A stretch of 11,475 nucleotides of DNA from contig CAZDGF010000074.1 of the NCBI GenBank assembly GCA_964505065.1, forward strand, positions 1 to 11,475. The letters are read 5' to 3'. Origin of the DNA: JABMMZ01 sp964505065. GTDB lineage: Bacteria > Bacteroidota > Bacteroidia > NS11-12g > UBA955. Of this stretch, positions 5,958-11,475 are shown one piece after another (position 1 is the first letter of the stretch; each line of letters begins with the position of its first letter). A program made the position numbers and the translations under genes. Under the pieces are notes generated by a model. It had not been told where the DNA came from, ran no database searches, and was given only the letters and a program-made list of their open reading frames with translations.

Positions 5958-8780
5958 ATGAACCCACAAGATACCATTGAAATTATTGGTGCTGCCGAGC
6001 ACAATTTAAAACATATAGATTTAACCATTCCTCGCAATAAATTGGTGGTATTTACAGGCTTAAGCGGTAGCGGAAAATCCAGCTTGGCTTTTGATACCAT
6101 TTTTGCCGAAGGGCAACGCAGATATATAGAAACTTTTAGTGCTTATGCCCGCCAATTTATAGGCGATATGAAACGCCCTAATGTTGATAAAATTGATGGT
6201 CTTTCGCCTGTAATTAGTATTGAGCAAAAAACAGTTAGTCGCAATCCTCGTTCTACTGTGGGAACAATTACCGAGGTTTACGATTTTTTAAGATTACTAT
6301 ATGCTCGTGCTGCCGATGCTTACAGTTATTTAAGTGGTAAAAAAATGGTGCGCTACAGCGAAGACCAAATTCTTCATTTAATATTAGAAAAATTTAGCAG
6401 TAAAAAAATAACTGTTTTAGCCCCTGTTATTAAAGGCAGAAAAGGGCATTACCGTGAGCTTTTTGAACAAATACGCAAACAAGGCTACCGCAAAGTGAGC
6501 GTAGATAATGTAATACTTGAAATAGAAACAGGTATGCAATTGGATAGGTATAAAATTCATGATATTGAAGTAGTAATAGACAGAATTGAACCTAACGATG
6601 CCAACAAAAACCGCATAAATGAAAGTGTAAAAACAGCTTTTAAAATGGGCAAAGGCACACTGTCTATTTTAGATAATTCTGATAATTCGGTGCATTTTTT
6701 TAGTAAATTTTTAATGGACCCTGATACTGGCTTGAGTTATGACGAGCCACAACCCAATACCTTTTCTTTCAATAGTCCTTATGGCGCATGTAGCAATTGC
6801 AATGGCTTGGGCATTGTTAGCGAGGTAAATATTGACCATATAATTCCAGATAAAACAAAGAGTATAAATAAAGGCGGTATATTGCCAATAGGAGAAGTAA
6901 GAGAGAATTTTACCTTTTCGCAATTGCGTGGTTTGGCTAAAAAATTTAAGTTTAGTTTGGCTGACCCTATTAATAAATTATCGAAAGAAATATTAGAAAT
7001 TATACTACATGGTAGCGATGAAAGTTTTAACATAACCCATGTAAATTATGAAGGCAGAACTGTAAGTTATGACACTACGTTTAAAGGTATTATTCCAATA
7101 ATAGAAGAACAATATTACGAGGGCAATAGCGAAAGTCTTAGCCGTTGGGCAGAGGAGTTTATGCATGCCAAAGATTGCCCAGAATGTAAAGGTCAACGTT
7201 TAAAAAAAGAAGCTCTTTTTTATAAATTAGACGAAAAAAATATTGCAGAAATATCTTTAATGTCAATAAAAGATTTAAGCAATTGGCTGCAAACAATTGA
7301 GGCTAAATTAAGCGAAAGGCAATTGATTATTGCATCAGAAATTATAAAAGAAATAAGCACCCGTGTTAGCTTTTTAATCAATGTGGGATTAGATTATTTA
7401 ACAATGAACAGCCCTGCCAATACATTGAGTGGAGGCGAGGCGCAACGTATTCGGTTGGCTACACAAATAGGCTCGCAATTGGTAAATGTGCTTTATATTT
7501 TAGATGAACCAAGCATAGGGCTGCACCAAAGAGACAACGAAAAATTAATTGCATCGCTTAAAGAACTGCGAGATATTGGCAATAGTGTAATTGTTGTAGA
7601 ACACGATAAAGATATGATTGCCGAAAGCGATTATATTGTAGATATTGGTCCTGCGGCTGGTGTGCATGGTGGCAGAATTGTAGCACAAGGTAATTATCAA
7701 GAATTTTTAAAACAAAATAGCACCACAGCGCAATATATTAATGGCACAAAAAAAATAGAAGTGCCTAAAAAGCGTAGAAAAGGCAATGGCAAAAAACTGA
7801 CTTTAAAAGGCTGCACAGGGCATAATCTTAAAAATATATCTGTAGATTTTCCTTTGGGTAAATTTATATGTGTTTCTGGTGTATCTGGCAGTGGCAAATC
7901 TTCTTTAATTAACGAAACGCTTTACCCTATTTTAGCCAAACATGTGTACGATAGCAAATACCAATGTTTGCCGTACAAAAGCATTGCAGGACTTGAGGAT
8001 ATAGACAAAGTTATACGCATAGACCAAAGCCCAATTGGGCGCACACCACGCAGCAATCCTGCAACCTATACAGGTGTATTTGGCGATATTAGAAACCTAT
8101 ACACTATGCTGCCTGAAGCCAAAATAAGAGGCTATAAACCAGGTAGATTTTCTTTCAACGTAAGTGGCGGAAGATGCGAAACCTGCAAGGGTGGTGGCTA
8201 TAAGGTTATACAAATGAATTTTTTGCCCGATGTAGAGGTGCTTTGCGATACCTGCAATGGCAAACGCTACAACCGAGAAACCCTTGAAATACGCTACAAA
8301 GGCAAAAATATAAACGATGTATTGGATATGCCTATTGAACAGGCAGTAGATTTTTTTGACAATATGCCCCAAATAAACCGCAAAATACAAGCCCTAAAAG
8401 ATGTAGGCTTGGGGTATATTACGCTTGGTCAATCGAGTACAACCCTTAGCGGAGGCGAAGCGCAAAGGGTAAAATTGGCAGAAGAATTAAGCAAAAAAGA
8501 TACAGGCAGTACCTTTTATATTTTAGACGAACCCACCACAGGCTTGCATTTTGAAGATATAAATGTGCTACTTGGGGTATTGAACCGCTTGGTAGAAAAG
8601 GGCAATACCGTTTTAGTTATAGAACACAATATGGACGTTATAAAAGTAGCCGACCATATTATAGATATAGGACCTGAAGGCGGCTATGGCGGTGGTGAAA
8701 TATTAGCCGAAGGCACACCTGAAGAAGTAAGCAAAAGCAAAAAAAGCCATACTGCAAGGTTTTTGGCAAAGGAGCTTTAG
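5958..8780 (+). CDS. uvrA: UvrABC system protein A, excision-repair ATPase
   Basis: UvrA dimers find bulky or helix-distorting DNA damage and load UvrB for nucleotide excision repair in the cytoplasm. At 940 residues it has the normal length. It carries two ABC ATPase units. The first has Walker A GLSGSGKSS from residue 34, signature LSGGEAQR (490-497) and Walker B YILDEPSIGLH. The second has GVSGSGKSS from residue 641, signature LSGGEAQR (830-837) and FYILDEPTTGLH. Zinc-binding pairs are C278/C281 with C407/C410 in the first half, and C740-x2-C743-x19-C763-x2-C766 in the second, the essential UvrA zinc finger. All key residues are present, so it should be functional. No other uvr gene is in the window, as is usual. 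The ATG at 5958 is placed 23 residues before the hydrophobic strand that leads into the first Walker A. Confidence 0.98.
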   Translation: MNPQDTIEIIGAAEHNLKHIDLTIPRNKLVVFTGLSGSGKSSLAFDTIFAEGQRRYIETFSAYARQFIGDMKRPNVDKIDGLSPVISIEQKTVSRNPRSTVGTITEVYDFLRLLYARAADAYSYLSGKKMVRYSEDQILHLILEKFSSKKITVLAPVIKGRKGHYRELFEQIRKQGYRKVSVDNVILEIETGMQLDRYKIHDIEVVIDRIEPNDANKNRINESVKTAFKMGKGTLSILDNSDNSVHFFSKFLMDPDTGLSYDEPQPNTFSFNSPYGACSNCNGLGIVSEVNIDHIIPDKTKSINKGGILPIGEVRENFTFSQLRGLAKKFKFSLADPINKLSKEILEIILHGSDESFNITHVNYEGRTVSYDTTFKGIIPIIEEQYYEGNSESLSRWAEEFMHAKDCPECKGQRLKKEALFYKLDEKNIAEISLMSIKDLSNWLQTIEAKLSERQLIIASEIIKEISTRVSFLINVGLDYLTMNSPANTLSGGEAQRIRLATQIGSQLVNVLYILDEPSIGLHQRDNEKLIASLKELRDIGNSVIVVEHDKDMIAESDYIVDIGPAAGVHGGRIVAQGNYQEFLKQNSTTAQYINGTKKIEVPKKRRKGNGKKLTLKGCTGHNLKNISVDFPLGKFICVSGVSGSGKSSLINETLYPILAKHVYDSKYQCLPYKSIAGLEDIDKVIRIDQSPIGRTPRSNPATYTGVFGDIRNLYTMLPEAKIRGYKPGRFSFNVSGGRCETCKGGGYKVIQMNFLPDVEVLCDTCNGKRYNRETLEIRYKGKNINDVLDMPIEQAVDFFDNMPQINRKIQALKDVGLGYITLGQSSTTLSGGEAQRVKLAEELSKKDTGSTFYILDEPTTGLHFEDINVLLGVLNRLVEKGNTVLVIEHNMDVIKVADHIIDIGPEGGYGGGEILAEGTPEEVSKSKKSHTARFLAKEL

Positions 8781-8783
8781 GGA

Positions 8784-8837
8784 AGGGTTTAGGAATTAGG
8801 AGAAAGGATTTAGGGGTTAGGAAATAGGATTTAGGGT
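8784..8837 (+). repeat. 21-bp G-rich tandem repeat, about 2.5 copies
   Basis: Units begin at 8784 (AGGGTTTAGGA), 8805 (AGGATTTAGGG) and 8826 (AGGATTTAGGG), each 21 bases apart, the last one partial. Smaller TTAGG words recur inside each unit, giving a telomere-like look. It begins 3 bases after the uvrA stop. The plus strand, which would be the RNA strand of a uvrA transcript, carries closely spaced GG and GGG runs. Confidence 0.7.
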
Positions 8838-8843
8838 TTGCTG

Positions 8844-8897
8844 TCAGTTCGAGTAGAAAATGGCTTTGTCCCGCACGTGCGGGATATCGAGAACTGA
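8844..8897. repeat. Palindromic repeat with a 16-bp GC-rich perfect palindrome
   Basis: TCAGTTC (8844-8850) pairs with GAACTGA (8891-8897); the next bases, GAGTA on the left and TATCGA on the right, pair imperfectly. Inside lies TCCCGCACGTGCGGGA (8869-8884), a perfect palindrome far richer in GC than its surroundings. The outer arms, CAGTTCGAG and TATCGAGAACTG, resemble a hairpin repeat I recall as scattered through intergenic DNA of Bacteroidota; that is memory, not a search. It could serve as a terminator for uvrA, but there is no T-run. Confidence 0.7.
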
Positions 8898-8914
8898 AAA
8901 TATTAGGGTTATGA

Positions 8915-8941
8915 TTATCCGATGTTGTTAACATCAGATAA
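8915..8941. repeat. REP-like hairpin
   Basis: TTATC (8915-8919) with GATAA (8937-8941), and GATGTT (8921-8926) with AACATC (8930-8935), form a 12-position stem with a single C-A mismatch (8920/8936) and the 3-base loop GTT. It is followed by a G-run (8945-8950). Shape and intergenic position fit a REP-like palindrome. It is unrelated in sequence to the 8844-8897 repeat and to the window-end repeat. Confidence 0.6.
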
Positions 8942-8971
8942 CTGTGGGGGAATAATAATAAATTACGACAA

Positions 8972-9244
8972 TTAAAAAGCATTATTTCCTTCATATGTTT
9001 CATACATTTCATTAGGAATATAAAAACGGTCGCAATTGGAAATTGGAAAAACTCTTTCTAAAAAGAATCTATTTTTAATTTCATTTATATCAAATTTTGG
9101 ATTTTGAATATAAACTTTGAATGGACTAATTCTTCTTAATAATTCATAATCGTATTTATGATTAACAAATGGAAACGAATAGCCAATAACAACTAAAACT
9201 GATTGATTCTTTGAAGTATGATTTTGAAAAAATTTATTCAATTT
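8972..9244 (-). pseudogene. C-terminal fragment of a SIR2-like protein
   Basis: An open frame of about 90 codons on the minus strand, closed by TAA at 8972-8974 and preceded by an in-frame stop at 9245-9247. It has no ATG; the only start-like codon at its 5' end is TTG at 9239-9241. The segment VLVVIGYSFPFVNHKYD, then KVYIQNPKFDINEIKNRFF and NCDRFYIP, resembles the C-terminal end of SIR2-like (NAD-binding fold) proteins, where a GYSFP block is typical. The N-terminal NAD-binding core that should precede it is absent, since the DNA beyond about 9245 belongs to another broken gene on the other strand. SIR2-like domains occur in several phage-defence proteins, so this may be the scar of a lost defence gene. 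The family assignment rests on motif recognition only. Confidence 0.5.
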
Positions 9245-9561
9245 TTAAACACCCTATACGAAACCAGCCTAAAATACCAAACAGAGCTTGTTGCTGTAGG
9301 CTATAGCCCTGCCAAATAGCCCAAATAGATACTTTGGCTAATGAGCTATTGGTGTTAAATACTGCTAAAAAATCAAGCAAAGGCACACGCAGTAGCACCT
9401 TAGAGCAGCGTATAGAAAAACTAAATATTGTATGGGCTACAACAAAACATATTTGCCAAGCAGGCAAAACAATGTATTACAACAACTATGGCAAATGGCA
9501 GCTTTTTCTTTTGCCTTGGGGAAAGGCAAAACCTAAAGTTTTACAAGATATAAATAAATAA
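9218..9561 (+). pseudogene. Small frameshifted gene of unknown function
   Basis: Two plus-strand frames join into one protein if a single base is restored. The first starts at ATG 9218 (MILKKFIQF...) and stops at 9317-9319 after LVAVGYSPAK. The second reads QIAQIDTLANELLVL from 9313 to the stop at 9559-9561. The break falls in GCCAAATAGCCCAAATA, an imperfect direct repeat of GCCCAAATA that lacks one C in its first copy; adding it back gives about 114 residues (...GYSPAQIAQIDTLANELL...). The predicted protein is mostly helical and polar, with an ICQAGK segment and a C-terminal LFLLPWGKAKPK. I do not recognise the family. Its N terminus may also be lost, because its 5' end overlaps the SIR2-like fragment on the other strand. 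Confidence 0.6.
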
Positions 9562-9627
9562 CCAATAAGCCTAAATATCCCTTTTTCCCCAACTTTTCAA
9601 TATTACCAAATTGTAAAGGCTTTTTTG

Positions 9628-9635
9628 TAAATTCG
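9628..9635 (+). promoter_or_regulatory. Possible -7 element for pckA
   Basis: TAAATTCG differs from TAnnTTTG at one position and lies 38 bases before the pckA ATG. No TTG stands at the usual 19-20 base spacing; the nearest (9611-9613) is 14 bases away. This is the best promoter candidate in the 112 bases between the broken gene and pckA, but it is weak. Confidence 0.3.
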
Positions 9636-9673
9636 CAGCCTAATTTTAATTGAATAAAAAACATCTATTTTAA

Positions 9674-11266
9674 ATGAATAATAAAGAAATAATTTTAAGT
9701 ATTACTGAAAAAGCAGCTAAAACTTTTAATAACTTAACTACCGATGAGCTTGTACAAAAAGCCATAGAAAGAAACGAAGGCGTAATTACAGATGCAGGTG
9801 CTTTGGCAGCAGATACAGGCGAGTTTACTGGACGTTCGCCAAAAGATAAATTTACTGTTTGCGATGAAAAAACAGAAAATACGGCTTGGTGGGGCGATGT
9901 TAATTTTAAATTTGAACCCTCTAAATTTGATGCCCTTTTAGCCAAAGTTTTAAAACATTACGAAGGCAAAGAATTGTTTATTCGTAATGCTTATGCTTGC
10001 GCCCACCCTTCGCATAGGTTGAATATTCAGGTAGTAACCGAAAGTGCGTATCAAAATTTATTTGCGAAAAATTTATTTTTACGTCCACAGGCTAATGAAA
10101 CCCAAGAAACAGAATGGCTAATATTAGCAGCACCAAGTTTTAAAGCCGTAGCTGCCGAAGATGGCACACGTCAGCATAATTTTAGTATTATCAATTTTAC
10201 AAAAAAAATAATATTAATAGGCGGTTCGGGCTATACAGGCGAACTTAAAAAAGGCATATTTACAGTGCTTAATTATATACTTCCGCAAGAAAAAGGCGTA
10301 CTTTCTATGCACTGCTCGGCAAATATTGGCGAAGATGGCGATACTGCTATATTCTTTGGCTTATCGGGCACAGGAAAAACAACCCTAAGTGCCGACCCAA
10401 AACGCAAACTTATAGGCGATGACGAACATGGTTGGGATGCAGACTCAGTTTTTAATTTTGAAGGCGGCTGCTATGCAAAATGTATAGATTTAACCGAAGA
10501 AAAAGAACCACAAATATGGCATGCTATAAAACATGGTGCATTGGTAGAAAACGTAAGATTTTTTCCTAATAGTACCAAAGTAAATTATGAAGATACAAGC
10601 GTTACAGAAAATACAAGAGTAGCTTATCCTATAGATTTTATTGACAATATTGCTATGCCTTCAATAGGCAAATCGCCAAAAAATATTTTCTTTTTAACCT
10701 GCGATGCTTATGGTGTATTGCCGCCTATTTCTAAATTAACGGTAGGGCAAGCCATGTATCATTTTATATCTGGCTATACCAGTAAAGTAGCAGGTACAGA
10801 GGCAGGTATTACAGAGCCTCAAAGCACTTTCTCTCCTTGCTTTGGGCAGGCATTTTTGCCTATACACCCAACAAAATACGCCAAACTGTTGGGCGAAAAA
10901 TTAAATGCTAACCAAGATATTAATGTATGGCTTGTAAACACAGGCTGGAGCGGTGGTGGCTATGGCGTAGGCAATAGAATTAAATTAGGCTATACCCGTG
11001 CTATGCTTACGGCTGCTTTGAATGGCGAACTTGCCAATGTAGAATTTACACAACATCCTGTATTTGGTGTATTAATGCCTAATACTTGCCCCAATGTGCC
11101 TACGGAAATATTGCACCCACGCAATACTTGGGCAGATAAAGCAGCTTACGATACAACAGCCAATAATTTAGCGGATAAATTCAATAAAAATTTTACAAAA
11201 TTTGAAGAAGGCGCAAGCGATGATATAAAAAATGCAGCACCTAAAGCTGTACAATCGAACGCTTAA
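9674..11266 (+). CDS. pckA: Phosphoenolpyruvate carboxykinase (ATP-type)
   Basis: Converts oxaloacetate and ATP to phosphoenolpyruvate, CO2 and ADP, the entry to gluconeogenesis from TCA-cycle intermediates; in some anaerobes it runs in reverse to fix CO2. At 530 residues it is typical of the ATP-dependent family. Seen in order are the substrate-binding FTGRSPKDKF (51-60), IGGSGYTGELKKGIF, the phosphate loop GLSGTGKTT (229-237), the metal-binding IGDDEHGW (247-254), the SKVAGTEAGITEPQ block, and NTGWSGGGYGVGNRI near the C terminus. All expected active-site blocks are present. It has its own upstream region and a terminator downstream, so it is probably a single-gene unit. The start codon has no Shine-Dalgarno sequence, only an A/T-rich leader. 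Confidence 0.97.
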   Translation: MNNKEIILSITEKAAKTFNNLTTDELVQKAIERNEGVITDAGALAADTGEFTGRSPKDKFTVCDEKTENTAWWGDVNFKFEPSKFDALLAKVLKHYEGKELFIRNAYACAHPSHRLNIQVVTESAYQNLFAKNLFLRPQANETQETEWLILAAPSFKAVAAEDGTRQHNFSIINFTKKIILIGGSGYTGELKKGIFTVLNYILPQEKGVLSMHCSANIGEDGDTAIFFGLSGTGKTTLSADPKRKLIGDDEHGWDADSVFNFEGGCYAKCIDLTEEKEPQIWHAIKHGALVENVRFFPNSTKVNYEDTSVTENTRVAYPIDFIDNIAMPSIGKSPKNIFFLTCDAYGVLPPISKLTVGQAMYHFISGYTSKVAGTEAGITEPQSTFSPCFGQAFLPIHPTKYAKLLGEKLNANQDINVWLVNTGWSGGGYGVGNRIKLGYTRAMLTAALNGELANVEFTQHPVFGVLMPNTCPNVPTEILHPRNTWADKAAYDTTANNLADKFNKNFTKFEEGASDDIKNAAPKAVQSNA

Positions 11267-11316
11267 AAACAAATAATTTCAAGAATATTTTAATTATTTT
11301 AACAGTTCAAAAAGTT

Positions 11317-11331
11317 TGGCACAATAATTGT
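11317..11331 (+). promoter_or_regulatory. Sigma-54-like promoter downstream of pckA
   Basis: TGGCAC (11317-11322), five bases, then TTGT (11328-11331) matches the sigma-54 pattern TGGCAC-N5-TTGC except for T in place of the final C. The predicted start would be about 11342. Only about 28 bases further a strong hairpin begins (11370), so it would make a very short RNA or, if the hairpin is read through, drive a gene beyond the window. No sigma-54 gene or activator is in the window. Confidence 0.4.
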
Positions 11332-11369
11332 AAAATGTTTTGAAGTGTTTTCATAGTTTTAGTTTTTGT

Positions 11370-11401
11370 CAAAAACCGTATTCGTAAGAGTGCGGTTTTT
11401 G
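11370..11401 (+). terminator. Strong hairpin terminator after pckA
   Basis: CAAAAACCGTATTC (11370-11383) pairs with GAGTGCGGTTTTTG (11388-11401) over 14 bp, counting two G-T wobbles, closed by the loop GTAA, a GNRA-type tetraloop. The 3' arm ends in a T-run and is followed by GCTTTTAT. It stands 104 bases after the pckA stop. It can end pckA transcripts and also any short RNA started at the sigma-54-like site just upstream. The A-run and T-run symmetry would let it act in both directions. Confidence 0.75.
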
Positions 11402-11412
11402 GCTTTTATAAT

Positions 11413-11429
11413 GGGTTATAATTTAACCC
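11413..11429. repeat. Short palindrome next to the right inverted repeat
   Basis: GGGTTA (11413-11418) and TAACCC (11424-11429) pair perfectly around the five bases TAATT. Its right arm overlaps the start of the right inverted repeat. The left copy of the repeat keeps GGGTT (71-75) but has no partner arm, so this hairpin is specific to the right copy. Confidence 0.5.
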
Positions 11430-11475
11430 AAATTCAGCAATAGAATTGCTGAATCGAATAACAAATTGCAAATCA
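11425..11475 (-). repeat. Right copy of the 51-bp terminal inverted repeat
   Basis: This is the reverse complement of 25-75 with one mismatch. Its inner hairpin is ATTCAGCAA (11432-11440) and TTGCTGAAT (11446-11454) with loop TAGAA. It runs to the last base of the window, so its true end is not seen. Its placement at both ends of the window suggests that the window may be bounded by repeat-induced assembly breaks. Confidence 0.85.

Larger units (their letters stand above)
8781..9673. other. Gene-poor region between uvrA and pckA
   Basis: About 890 bases without an intact gene. From left to right it holds a 21-bp G-rich tandem repeat (8784-8837), a palindromic repeat with a GC-rich core (8844-8897), a second hairpin repeat (8915-8941), a minus-strand fragment of a SIR2-like protein (8972-9244), a frameshifted plus-strand gene (9218-9561), and the pckA upstream region (9562-9673). 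The mix of repeat types and broken genes in opposite orientations marks a spot where insertions and deletions have accumulated. No transposase, integrase or tRNA is visible here. Confidence 0.7.

Noticed and set aside
8659..9012. Minus-strand open frame of 117 codons over the end of uvrA
   Set aside because: It is made largely of the antisense of uvrA and of the TTAGG tandem repeat; the composition is repetitive and no domain is visible.
9234..9467. Minus-strand open frame of 77 codons
   Set aside because: It is the shadow of the frameshifted plus-strand gene, whose codon pattern and continuity are better.
8781..9673. tRNA or other structured RNA gene in the uvrA-pckA gap
   Set aside because: I looked for cloverleaf arms and a T-loop motif (GGTTCGAATCC-like) on both strands and saw none; the hairpins present are explained as palindromic repeats.
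25..11475. Composite transposon bounded by the inverted repeats
   Set aside because: There is no transposase inside, the cargo is mostly core genes (uvrA, rnhB, pckA), and no target-site duplication can be tested at the window edge.

Overview
The window looks like chromosomal DNA from a low-GC member of the Bacteroidota. Evidence for this is the AT-rich sequence, the lack of Shine-Dalgarno sites before most starts, repeated TAnnTTTG (-7) promoter elements, a signal peptide cleaved before Gln, a fused alpha/beta 2-oxoacid dehydrogenase E1 of the kind seen in this phylum, and an ATP-type PEP carboxykinase. I cannot name a genus.

Layout, left to right. (1) 1-95: a hairpin-rich repeat whose 51-bp core recurs inverted at the right end of the window. 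(2) 96-2144: a tight three-gene cluster with gaps of 1 and 2 nt, holding a membrane-anchored alpha/beta hydrolase, a small exported probable outer-membrane beta-barrel protein, and ribonuclease HII. (3) 2169-4565: a single-chain E1 alpha/beta of a branched-chain-type 2-oxoacid dehydrogenase. (4) 4566-4716: a leader with a 38-bp tandem repeat that duplicates the promoter and start codon of the next gene. (5) 4717-5892: an AAA ATPase with a DUF4143-type C-terminal part. (6) 5958-8780: the excision-repair ATPase UvrA. (7) 8781-9673: an 890-bp stretch with no intact gene, holding a 21-bp G-rich tandem repeat, two different palindromic repeats, a C-terminal fragment of a SIR2-like protein (minus strand) and a frameshifted small gene (plus strand). 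(8) 9674-11266: ATP-dependent PEP carboxykinase. (9) 11267-11475: a sigma-54-like promoter, a strong hairpin terminator and the right copy of the inverted repeat.

Most of the window is housekeeping: RNA/DNA-hybrid repair (rnhB), nucleotide excision repair (uvrA), 2-oxoacid oxidation and gluconeogenesis (pckA). All intact genes lie on the plus strand. Apart from the first cluster, each gene seems to have its own promoter, so they look like independent units rather than a pathway.

I see no convincing new multi-gene system. The unusual material is non-coding: the stacked start-region repeats before the ATPase, the inverted repeat at both window ends, the repeat and gene graveyard between uvrA and pckA, and a possible short sigma-54-dependent transcript after pckA.
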